Below are positions 50,481-58,018 of a DNA stretch of 64,000 nucleotides, in pieces. Below the pieces are notes generated by a model. That model did no database searches. It was not told the origin of the DNA and saw only the letters and a list, made by a program, of their open reading frames with translations. Positions within the stretch are counted from its first letter, which is position 1. Each line of letters opens with the position of its first letter. A program made the position numbers and the translations under genes. Origin of the DNA: Aliiruegeria haliotis (GTDB taxonomy: Bacteria; Pseudomonadota; Alphaproteobacteria; Rhodobacterales; Rhodobacteraceae); NCBI RefSeq assembly GCF_003003255.1, contig NZ_PVTD01000001.1:124001-188000 (forward strand), read 5' to 3'.

Positions 50481-50984
50481 TCAGAACGGCCCGCTGGCCA
50501 TGCGACCGTAGGCACCAAGCGCGAACAGCAGCGGTGCACCGGGCACGTGGGTGACACGATCCACTTGGCCGATCACGATTGTATGATCCCCCGCGCCGTG
50601 GGCGGCGAAATGCCGGCAGTCGAGGCGCGTCAGGCAGCCGTCGATCCATGGCACGCCCTTCTCGCCGTCCGTCCAGTCGATTCCGTCGAAATTCGCGGCC
50701 TCGGCGGCGAACTGCTCGGAAATCGCGAGCTGATGCGCCTCCAGCACGTGGATCGAGAAGTCATGCGCCGCGACGAAGGCGTCGTGCCGGGGGGAGGCGA
50801 CCGCCGGACACCACAGGACCAGTGGCGGGTCGATCGACACGCTGGAAAAGCTGTTGGCCGTGAACCCGAGCGGGCCATCGGGCGTGCGGCAGGTCACAAC
50901 CGTGACACCGGTGGCAAAGGCGCCAAGTGCTGTCCGAAGGGCCCGCTCGCGGCCCGGACCGGGGGTGAAGGTCTCGGTGTTCAT
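50481..50984 (-). CDS. Flavin reductase family protein (FMN-binding split barrel)
   Basis: Predicted 167 residues of the flavin reductase-like family, which supply reduced flavin to two-component monooxygenases or act as stand-alone reductases. Motifs are FATGVTVVTCRTPDGPLGFTANSFSSVSIDPPLVLWCP at the N-terminal half and a GDHTIVIGQVDRV strand near the C-terminus. Two adjacent ATGs are possible; the one at 50984 gives better spacing to GAGG. It lies 24 bases downstream of the aldo/keto reductase gene, so they may be cotranscribed. The partner oxygenase is not visible. Confidence 0.9.
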   Translation of the reverse strand: MNTETFTPGPGRERALRTALGAFATGVTVVTCRTPDGPLGFTANSFSSVSIDPPLVLWCPAVASPRHDAFVAAHDFSIHVLEAHQLAISEQFAAEAANFDGIDWTDGEKGVPWIDGCLTRLDCRHFAAHGAGDHTIVIGQVDRVTHVPGAPLLFALGAYGRMASGPF

Positions 50985-51008
50985 CATTGTCCTCTGGGCC
51001 ACCTCTGC

Positions 51009-51902
51009 TCAGGGCACATCATGACCGAGCGCAGCCGTGTAGAGCGCGTACCACGTCTGCCGGTCCATGTTGACCTTGAAAGCATCCGGGATCGTGGCGA
51101 TCCGTTGCAGCGTGTTGGTGCCGATGACCGGCATGATGCAGGCGGGGTGCGCTAGCAGCCAGGCCACCGCCACCAGCATGGAGTCCACGCCGTCGCGACG
51201 GCCGATCTCCTTGAGCTTGGCGTTCAACTGGCTGTGCCCGGAGGACAGCAATGCGCCCCCTGCCAGCGGTGACCAGGCCATCGGCGCCACGCCGCGTTCC
51301 TGAAGGAAGGCCAGTTCCCCGTTTGTCAGCGGCTCGTGGGCAAGTAGCGAGATCTCGATCTGGTTGGTGACCAGTCGCGTGTCCATGGCGCTTTGCAGCA
51401 GATCCCAGTCATGGGGCAGGAAGTTCGACACGCCAACGGCGCGGACCTTGCCCGACGCGACCGCCTCGTCGAGCACGCGGCCGGTTTCGAAGTGATCCAT
51501 CAACGGGTCGGGTCTGTGGATGAGCAGCAGGTCGATCTGCTCCACGTTCATCTTGCGCAGGGAGCGTTCGATGGAGGCCGTGATATGCGCCGCGCCGGTA
51601 TCGTAGTATTTCACCGGCACGTCGGCGTATTTGCCGATGGGCGCAATAATCCCGCACTTGGTCACGATCTCCAGCTTGTCGCGCAGGTGTGGCGCCTGTG
51701 CCAGCGCCGCGCCAAGGAGGTGCTCGCCGGCGTAGGCGCCGTAGATATCGGCCTGATCGATGCTGGTGATGCCCTGTTCGAGGCAGGCTTCGATTTTCGC
51801 CTGCACACGGGCAGGCGACGTGTCCTTGTCATCGGCAAGCCGCCACATACCGTACACGATGCGGCTCAGTTCCAGCCCGACCGCAAGTTCAACCCGTTCC
51901 AT
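51009..51902 (-). CDS. Aldo/keto reductase (YdhF-like)
   Basis: Predicted 297 residues, an NADPH-dependent carbonyl reductase. The catalytic tetrad is visible: Asp in SIDQADIYGAY, the Tyr four residues on, Lys in VTKCGI, and His in LLLIHRPDPLMD. The C-terminal VIGTNTLQRIA contributes to cofactor binding. Sequence order is close to E. coli YdhF. The substrate is unknown. It is divergent from the ThDP enzyme gene and followed by a flavin reductase. Confidence 0.93.
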   Translation of the reverse strand: MERVELAVGLELSRIVYGMWRLADDKDTSPARVQAKIEACLEQGITSIDQADIYGAYAGEHLLGAALAQAPHLRDKLEIVTKCGIIAPIGKYADVPVKYYDTGAAHITASIERSLRKMNVEQIDLLLIHRPDPLMDHFETGRVLDEAVASGKVRAVGVSNFLPHDWDLLQSAMDTRLVTNQIEISLLAHEPLTNGELAFLQERGVAPMAWSPLAGGALLSSGHSQLNAKLKEIGRRDGVDSMLVAVAWLLAHPACIMPVIGTNTLQRIATIPDAFKVNMDRQTWYALYTAALGHDVP

Positions 51903-52254
51903 GCCGATCCTCCGACGCCCGGTCTTTCGCGCAAACCATCACAAATGGGCGCGAGTGAACAGACCCTCCGTGCGACTGCCTGTCTGGCGGGGAAACAGGG
52001 TTCGACCTTTTGGGCCAGAGCCACGGTCGTGGTTGACGCCGGGCGAGGGGCACAACGGCCTCGTGTCCGTGGCAGTGGCGGGGTGCGCATCCCGTTCAGT
52101 GACATATGGCGGCGGGCAGAAACTGCATTGGGCGGTGCCGTGGTGCCGGTGGCGTCCGCTGGTCGCAGCACAAGCCGCATTTTCGCAGTGCGCCGCATGG
52201 CGCGCTGTGCTTGAGTGCGCGGCGAGACCGGCAACCGGCAGCGGAGGCGAGAGC
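51903..52254. other. 352-base divergent region, no gene seen
   Basis: Lies between the divergent aldo/keto reductase and ThDP-enzyme genes. Frames are open because of composition but have no ribosome binding site or recognisable product. It probably contains promoters for both genes. Confidence 0.4.
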
Positions 52255-53817
52255 ATGAACGGCGCGGAAACCCTTGTGAAAACCCTGCTGGCAAGTGGCG
52301 TGGATGTCTGCTTTGCCAATCCCGGCACATCGGAGATGCACTTTGTTGCCGCGCTCGACACCCATCCGCAGATGCGTTGCATCCTGAGCCTCTTCGAAGG
52401 CGGCGTGACGGGGGCCGCCGACGGGTATTTCCGTATGACCGGCATGCCGGCGGCCACATTGCTGCATCTCGCGCCGGGGTTCGGCAACGGCTATGCCAGC
52501 GTACACAATGCCCGCAAGGGGCATGGAGGGATGATCAACGTGGTCGGCGAACATGCCGACTACCACCTTAAATACGACGCGCCCCTGAAGGGCGATATCG
52601 AGGGTGTGACGCGCTCTGTCTCCGACTGGGTTCGCGTGAGCGAGGATGCCGGGTCGGTCGCCCGCGACGGTGCGGAGGCGGTCCGGATCGCGCGGTCGGG
52701 CAATGGCCGGATCGCAACGCTTGTGCTGCCGGCGAACACGGCGTGGGAAGGGGCGGACGGTCCGGCCGAGCCGCTGCCGCCGGTGCGTCTCCACCGGCCG
52801 CGCCCCGATCAGATCGCCGCGGCGGCCGCGGCCCTGCGGGAACCGGGGGCAGCGCTCTTTGTCAATGGCCCGGCACTGCACGGGCGGCTGGCGGAACTGG
52901 CCGGGAAGATCGCGGCGACGACCGGGTGCCGGCTGATGACCGACCTTTTCGTGCCGCGTCTGGCGCGCGGGGCAGGGGCGGTCGACATCGAATGCCTGCA
53001 CTACCCGGTGCTGGACAACGTGGAGATCCTGCGGGACGTCCGCCACATGGTTCTGGTCGGGGCAGGCCAGCCGGTGGCCTTTTTTGCCTATCCCGACAAA
53101 CCCTCGACGCCGGAACGGGCGGACTGCCGGATGCTGGACCTCTGCTCGCCGGGCATGGATATCGCCTGGACGCTTGAGGCGCTGGTCACGGAGACCGGCG
53201 CAGCGGAGGCCGAGGCCGCGAGGATCCCGCTCGACCTGCCCGAGCTTCCCGATGGGCCGCTGTGCCCGGAGACCGTCGGCCAATCCATGGCGGCCCTGAT
53301 GCCGGAGGGGGCAATCGTCTGCAACGAAGCCATCACTGCGGGTCACCCAATTGCACAGGCGACGCGCGGAGCGCGGGCGCACGACTGGCTGAACAACCCC
53401 GGCGGGGCCATCGGCGCGGCCCTGCCGCTCGCCGTCGGCGCGGCCGTGGCCTGCCCGGATCGCAAGGTGATCGCGCCGACAGGGGACGGCTCGGCCATGT
53501 ATAACCTACAATCGCTCTGGACCATGGCACGGGAACGGCTCGATGTGACCGTGATCGTCTTTGCCAACCGGGGCTACCAGATCCTGCGCGGCGAGTTGGC
53601 CAATGTCGGGGTTCGCGAGGTTGGGCGCAACGCGGAGCGCATGTTCAATGTCGAGGACCCGGAACTGGACTGGGTCGCCCTTGCCGCCGGCCACGGTGTC
53701 GATGCCGTCCGGGTCACCGAAACCGGGGATTTCATCGCCAGGTTCGCCGACGCCATGTCCACAACTGGCCCACGCCTGATTGAGGTCGCCTTCGACCCCG
53801 CGCTCCCCACCGACTGA
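52255..53817 (+). CDS. Thiamine diphosphate-dependent enzyme (acetolactate synthase large-subunit-like)
   Basis: Predicted 520 residues with the three domains of ThDP decarboxylases/ligases. The activating glutamate is E48 (LFEGGVTGAADGY). The ThDP/Mg site is GDGS at residues 410-413 with Asn438 27 residues after Asp411. The central domain lacks obvious FAD-binding features, and the protein is shorter than catabolic or anabolic AHAS, so a decarboxylase or other carboligase is as likely as a true acetolactate synthase. The ATG at 52255 follows CGGAGG. No regulatory small subunit is adjacent. Confidence 0.88.
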   Translation: MNGAETLVKTLLASGVDVCFANPGTSEMHFVAALDTHPQMRCILSLFEGGVTGAADGYFRMTGMPAATLLHLAPGFGNGYASVHNARKGHGGMINVVGEHADYHLKYDAPLKGDIEGVTRSVSDWVRVSEDAGSVARDGAEAVRIARSGNGRIATLVLPANTAWEGADGPAEPLPPVRLHRPRPDQIAAAAAALREPGAALFVNGPALHGRLAELAGKIAATTGCRLMTDLFVPRLARGAGAVDIECLHYPVLDNVEILRDVRHMVLVGAGQPVAFFAYPDKPSTPERADCRMLDLCSPGMDIAWTLEALVTETGAAEAEAARIPLDLPELPDGPLCPETVGQSMAALMPEGAIVCNEAITAGHPIAQATRGARAHDWLNNPGGAIGAALPLAVGAAVACPDRKVIAPTGDGSAMYNLQSLWTMARERLDVTVIVFANRGYQILRGELANVGVREVGRNAERMFNVEDPELDWVALAAGHGVDAVRVTETGDFIARFADAMSTTGPRLIEVAFDPALPTD

Positions 53818-53822
53818 CGATG

Positions 53823-53838
53823 TTAACCTTTCGTTAAC
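53823..53838. promoter_or_regulatory. Perfect CtrA-type site upstream of the GAF gene
   Basis: TTAA-CCTTTCG-TTAAC fits the full TTAA-N7-TTAA(C) consensus of the alphaproteobacterial response regulator CtrA. It lies 55 bases before the GAF-protein ATG and just after the ThDP-enzyme stop. I saw no other perfect copy in the window. Binding is inferred from motif match. Confidence 0.6.
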
Positions 53839-53892
53839 GAAATGGCGCAAAGTATCCCGCCGTAATTTCATGCATTTTTAGATGAGGTTGAC

Positions 53893-55023
53893 ATGTCGGC
53901 CGAACGTGGGGTGGTTTCCGGCATAGCGAGTGACACGGCGTATTCTCTGGGAGATCTCGGGCTAGACGAGACACGTTCCACGGAGACATTTCAGGGGATT
54001 ACACGGCTTGCGACCCGGTTGCTGGGTGCGCCGGTGGCGTTGATCTCCATCATTCTGGAGGAGGAAGGGCGCCAGGTCTTTGTCGGTGAACAGGGACTCG
54101 ACGAGCCGTTGCGGAGCCTCCGACAGGTTCCGCTTTCGCATTCTTTCAGCCGCTATGTGAAGCGTGACCGGGAACCCCTGGCAATCCGATGTGCGCGGGA
54201 ACATCCGATGGTGAAGGGCAACCCCGGCATCGAGTTGCTGGGAACCGTGGCCTATCTCGGCGTGCCCGTCCACGGGCCGGATGGCGCGGTGCTTGGCGCC
54301 CTGTGCGTGATCGATCACATCCCCCGTGACTGGACAGGACAGGAAGTCAGCACACTGGTCGACCTTGCCCGCTGTGTCAGCGACGAGATCCTGCTGCGCG
54401 CGGCGTTGCTGACCAGCCAGGCCCTCGTTCACGACCTCGAAGATGCCCACGCCCGCCTGCGCCGGTACAACGCGCTGCGCGATGCCGCCACCGCCGCATT
54501 CACCGAGCCGCACCTGAGCACGGAGGAGCGGTTCACCGGTCTGTTGCAGGCTGGGTGCCAGACCCTCGGTATGGATTGCGGCGCGATCCTGCGCTCCGAG
54601 GGGTCGCAGGCGGTGGTTGTCGCCCGCTATTGCTCCGACGGCTGCTCGACCATCGGCCCGGGCGCACGGTACGATCTGTCGGGGACCTTCACCCAGAAGC
54701 TCCTGTCAGGTCCAAGGCTGCGCCACCATGACGGGCTTTCGGCCGGAATGACATGCTTCACCGGGCGCGAGCCGGGCAGCTTCGTCGGCGTGCCGCTGGC
54801 GCTTGGAGAGATAGCCTTTGGGTCGCTTGAATTCGTGCGATCGCGCCCACGTGGCCAGCCGTGGTCCGACGAGGAGGCGGCCTCTGTCGGCGTGATCGGC
54901 ATGTTCGTGGCCACCCAGCTTGAGGTTCTTGACCAGATGGATGCCCTGCGTCGCTCCGAATCTGCGCTGCTGGAGTATGTGCTCGACCTGCGCATGGGGC
55001 AGTCTGCGGCACTGCCGAACTGA
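53893..55023 (+). CDS. Double-GAF sensor protein without an output domain
   Basis: Predicted 376 residues. The first GAF domain covers about residues 28-165 (FQGITRLATRLLGAPVALISIILEEEGRQVFVGEQGL ... VLGALCVID). A charged helical linker follows (about 165-215), then a second GAF-like domain to about 350, and a short coiled tail. No kinase, GGDEF/EAL, PP2C or DNA-binding domain is present. It may be a soluble sensor that acts by binding a partner. The ATG at 53893 is near GAGGTTG. A CtrA-type site lies upstream, suggesting cell-cycle or motility-linked expression. Confidence 0.85.
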   Translation: MSAERGVVSGIASDTAYSLGDLGLDETRSTETFQGITRLATRLLGAPVALISIILEEEGRQVFVGEQGLDEPLRSLRQVPLSHSFSRYVKRDREPLAIRCAREHPMVKGNPGIELLGTVAYLGVPVHGPDGAVLGALCVIDHIPRDWTGQEVSTLVDLARCVSDEILLRAALLTSQALVHDLEDAHARLRRYNALRDAATAAFTEPHLSTEERFTGLLQAGCQTLGMDCGAILRSEGSQAVVVARYCSDGCSTIGPGARYDLSGTFTQKLLSGPRLRHHDGLSAGMTCFTGREPGSFVGVPLALGEIAFGSLEFVRSRPRGQPWSDEEAASVGVIGMFVATQLEVLDQMDALRRSESALLEYVLDLRMGQSAALPN

Positions 55024-55320
55024 CGCGGGTCGCGTGTTGGCAATCAAGCGACAGCGCCGGAGCGTTGGTGTCCCGCCGTGGTCGCGCCCGTGGTGCGATC
55101 ACAGGTCACCGGACGGGGGCAGGGAAGGGGGCGCCTGAAGTTCGCTGGTGGCGAAGTATCCCGGTGCGGGTCAAGACCCTTCGGGATGTATGTCAGCGGA
55201 CACTCGTCGGCTCGCCGGGCTTGTGCTGCGGTTGCAGTCCGTGAAGACGGAGAAGAGCAGCAGGCCCCTTCGCACAGGCTGCGCACCATTGGGCGGGCAG
55301 GACCCGCCAACCGGCAGTGT
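55024..55320. other. 297-base gap, nothing supported
   Basis: Downstream of the GAF gene and of the small minus-strand gene (convergent). Open frames have improbable composition. No terminator with a T-tract was found. Confidence 0.35.
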
Positions 55321-55467
55321 TCAGTCCTCGGCGCCGGTATCGATCAGCCAGCCGCCGGGGCCGGCAACGGCATCGGGCAGGAGAGCCACGAGGCTTTCGT
55401 GGATCAGGCAGCAGGTGAGGACGCTCAGGATCACGTCACCTACGGTGATCTGGGACAGCCATTCCAT
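55321..55467 (-). CDS. Putative 48-residue hydrophobic small protein
   Basis: The ATG at 55467 is preceded by AAAGGAG at near-ideal spacing on the minus strand, and the frame runs 48 codons to TGA. The product (MEWLSQITVGDVILSVLTCC, then LIHESLVALLP and an acidic tail ending GAED) has a hydrophobic, amphipathic middle with two adjacent cysteines. It has no recognisable family. The strong ribosome binding site and sensible composition support translation; the short length keeps this tentative. Confidence 0.55.
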   Translation of the reverse strand: MEWLSQITVGDVILSVLTCCLIHESLVALLPDAVAGPGGWLIDTGAED

Positions 55468-55773
55468 GTGGGTCTCCTTTGTCTTTGTCAGGCAAAGCAA
55501 TCCTCCCCAATTGGGGCAGAGACATGACGATGGACGGGCAATCCCTGTACAATTGCGACCATCCGATCGGTGGCCGATGCACTGGGACTGGCGGGTTCAG
55601 CTTGATGGGTGGCGTCGTGGAGGCGTTGGGGCCCTCGCAGGTCTCGGTGGGGCGATGCCCCCCGAGCCATTCGGCCCACGCGAATGATACTGTCGGAGGC
55701 TGCGTAGATCGCCGCTGAAAGGCTGGGCTCGACGTCGCGGCTCCAGTCCGCAGGCGGCCTGTCGGGAAGCGGA
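55468..55773. other. 306-base gap upstream of the small protein gene
   Basis: Contains a CCCCAATTGGGG palindrome (55505-55516). A plus-strand frame at 55524-55718 is open but has a weak start and odd composition, and is not called. It likely contains the promoter of the 48-residue gene. Confidence 0.35.
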
Positions 55774-56463
55774 TCAGCCGGTGAGCGCGTAACGGTGAAG
55801 GAGGTGAAACCGGCCGTCCTGACCCTCGCCAAAGAGGCAAATGTCACGGATCCGGAATGGGCGGGGCAGGAGTGGCGCGATCTCCGGCCGAAGCCGCTCC
55901 GCCACGGCCTCGGCCTCTGCGTCGGAAAGCCCGCCAGTCAGCGTCAGGTGAAATCGGAATTCCTCCATCACGTAGGGATAACCCCATTGCTGCAACAGGA
56001 CTTCCTGCCGGTCACTGAGGCCGGGCGCGCGCCGGCGGGCAAGCTCGTTTTCCTCGGGGGGCTGGCGGAAGGCGTCGAGCGCCTCGACCACACGGGCAGC
56101 GAGGAGCGCCAGCGGTGTCGTCTCGCCCTCTGGCACAAGCGCCAGGAATCCGTCGATGCGTGCCAGTGTCAGCTCATCCAGAAGGACCGGAGCCAGCGAG
56201 GCCGCAAGCGCCTCCGTTGCGGCGTGAAGCTCCGAAACGTCGAAGCCCTGCGCCAGTTGGAACGGTGGCTTCAGCGTGCCGTGAAACCCGTATTTTCGGG
56301 GCGTCCCCGTGATCGCCGCAACGGGACGCGGCAGACCGGGGAGTGCCGGGTGGGCGAGCCTGCGCCCGGTGCGCGGATCCCAGCCCAGCCAGCGTGCACC
56401 GAAATCGGCAAGCGGCCCGTCCGGGGGGTAGTAGAAGATCGCGTAGCGCGTGAAACCATCCAT
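55774..56463 (-). CDS. DUF1045 protein (2H-phosphoesterase-like)
   Basis: Predicted 229 residues. Two H-x-T-x motifs (HGTLK near residue 60 and HLTLT near 173) place it in the 2H phosphoesterase/RNA-ligase-like superfamily. The FTRYAIFYYPPDGPLADFGARWLGWD opening matches DUF1045, members of which are usually encoded in phosphonate-degradation operons. No phn gene is in the window. The ATG at 56463 follows AGGAGG. Confidence 0.85.
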   Translation of the reverse strand: MDGFTRYAIFYYPPDGPLADFGARWLGWDPRTGRRLAHPALPGLPRPVAAITGTPRKYGFHGTLKPPFQLAQGFDVSELHAATEALAASLAPVLLDELTLARIDGFLALVPEGETTPLALLAARVVEALDAFRQPPEENELARRRAPGLSDRQEVLLQQWGYPYVMEEFRFHLTLTGGLSDAEAEAVAERLRPEIAPLLPRPFRIRDICLFGEGQDGRFHLLHRYALTG

Positions 56464-56649
56464 GACGGGCCTCCTGAATGCCGCGTAGCACAGTGCGGCA
56501 CTCGAGACGAGATTTGAAGATGCCTGATACCATGGCGGCGGTGATGCCATTCCTGTCCGCGCCTGTCTGGCCCCGCCGAGGGGAGGGCACGCCGCGACAG
56601 GTATTTTAGCGGTGCGCCCGCCGCGCTAGGGCAGGGTGGTAGAACGACA

Positions 56650-56682
56650 CGGCCCCCGCCGGTGGAAAACAGGCGGGGGCCG
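56650..56682. repeat. 11-base perfect hairpin downstream of a small unknown gene
   Basis: CGGCCCCCGCC (56650-56660) and GGCGGGGGCCG (56672-56682) with an 11-base loop. It sits 51 bases past the stop of the 56733 minus-strand gene. There is no clear T-tract on either side, so it may act as a transcript-end stabiliser rather than an intrinsic terminator. Confidence 0.5.
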
Positions 56683-56732
56683 GGGATTCGGGCGTCGGGG
56701 GTGAGTGAAACCCCTTTGCCTTCAGGTCGGGA

Positions 56733-56984
56733 TCAGAGGATCGACGTCGTGACGCTGTTGCGCTTCATCGAGGCGAGGTGTCGCCGGTAGGTGTTGTCGC
56801 CGGAGAGCCGATTGCCGGTTGCCCGCGCGAAGAGCGCCAGCGGAGCCTTGATCACCCGACCCAGTGCGGAGCCTGCGGAAGAGACCATGCCACGAAGGGC
56901 TTCGGCCTGCGCCCGTTGTGCCTCACGCTCGATCCGGCGGAAGTCGGCGGCGGTGTTTCTGAACTCACTGTTCTGCTCGGTCAT
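56733..56984 (-). CDS. Small conserved-looking protein, unknown
   Basis: Predicted 83 residues, highly basic and charged. The start (ATG at 56984) is preceded by an A-rich AAAAAAAGGA. The first 30 residues are a charged helix (DFRRIEREAQRAQAEALRGM), then a hydrophobic amphipathic helix (LGRVIKAPLALFARATG), then a basic tail (RRHLASMKRN). Small alphaproteobacterial proteins with this pattern are common, but I cannot assign a family or role. Confidence 0.7.
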   Translation of the reverse strand: MTEQNSEFRNTAADFRRIEREAQRAQAEALRGMVSSAGSALGRVIKAPLALFARATGNRLSGDNTYRRHLASMKRNSVTTSIL

Positions 56985-57297
56985 GACAAAATCCTTTTTT
57001 TGCGTTCCTGCTTAAAGGATAGTTGTTAGCGGTAGCAGCGCCAGTGCCGCATGTGCAATGCCGCAATGCAGCGAATGCAACGACAGAGGTCGCCGGAGAG
57101 AGTGCATCACATAGCGGGCAGCGGCATGGGCGGGGATGCAATGCCTGCATGCAAGCCGCCCCACCTCCCCGGCGGTCGATGCATCGGTTGCACACAATCC
57201 GCACGGATCGGAGGCATGGGCTCGCCTTGCAGGAACAACGCCCCGTGCGCGCCAGTGACCACAGGGGGGCGTCAGCCGGAAAACTGCTCCGTTAGGC
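56985..57297. other. 313-base gap, nothing supported
   Basis: Contains several short TGCAATGC/GCATGCAA-like words but no clear larger repeat and no supported gene. It should hold the promoter of the 56733 gene. Confidence 0.35.
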
Positions 57298-57711
57298 TCA
57301 CAGCCCGAAGTCGATATCGGTGCGCGAACTCGCCTCCAGCACGTCGAGGCAATCCGGTGCGGTGCCCTCGGTGGCGCTGCATTCGGCGACGCTGTTGACC
57401 AGTAGGCGGGAGATATCCTCGCAGCCCTGCTCCGCAAGGTCGAACTGAACCACCTTGGTCCGGCCATCCTTCAACGCACCGAACTCCAGGATGAGCAGGC
57501 GATTTACCTTTCCGTCCTGGTCGAACACCGCAACCTCGAAGGAGGTGGCAGAAAGGTCTGTCCCGGTGGCGTTCATCGCCACATAGGTCAGACGACAGCC
57601 GGTTTCCGCCGCACGGGCGTTGTTCAGCTCAAGGGTATATCGGGCATCCTGGGAAAGCGCCGGAGCAGCTGCGGCCATCAGGGTGAATGCGGCGAAAGCT
57701 ATGGATTTCAC
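57298..57711 (-). CDS. Small secreted protein, unknown
   Basis: Predicted 137 residues. Signal peptide MKSIAFAAFTLMAAAAPALSQ with cleavage after ALS. The mature part begins DARYTLELNNARAAETGCRLTYVAMN. It has four cysteines (GC-RL, QGCEDIS, AECSA, PDCLDV) and an immunoglobulin-like strand pattern (FEVAVFDQDGKVNRLLILEFGAL). Rhodobacteraceae have conserved periplasmic proteins of this kind, but I know no function. It is encoded alone, divergent from the enoyl-CoA/phosphotransacetylase fusion. Confidence 0.72.
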   Translation of the reverse strand: MKSIAFAAFTLMAAAAPALSQDARYTLELNNARAAETGCRLTYVAMNATGTDLSATSFEVAVFDQDGKVNRLLILEFGALKDGRTKVVQFDLAEQGCEDISRLLVNSVAECSATEGTAPDCLDVLEASSRTDIDFGL

Positions 57712-58018
57712 GGGTTTGCCCTTCCTCTTGTCGAAATCGTCCCTGCCACCGTGCTAGCACGCGCGCCAGAGGTCGCAAAGCGCCTTCGGCATCGCGCGGG
57801 CATGGCCGGACAGGGGGCGTGCCGCGGGCTGCCGCGCTGCGGCATATTGGCCGGATCTCAGTGGCACTTGCGTCACCCGGGCGTTTTTGAGCCGCTGGGC
57901 GGTGGAAGTTCAGGGTTTAGTCATACTACATGCCTAGGCGAAATGCGCTCCGGCAGACCGGGCCACACGTCCCGGTCTGACAGGTCCGGTGATGCGGGCC
58001 CACAGCAAGGATGGCGAA
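57712..58018. other. 307-base divergent region, no gene seen
   Basis: Lies between the secreted-protein gene (minus) and the MaoC-PTA fusion (plus). No convincing promoter hexamers, repeats or small genes were found. Confidence 0.35.

Noticed and set aside
55524-55718. Plus-strand open frame in the gap before the DUF1045 gene
   Set aside because: The start has only a weak purine stretch, the product has no coherent pattern, and the frame runs through sequence rich in chance open frames.
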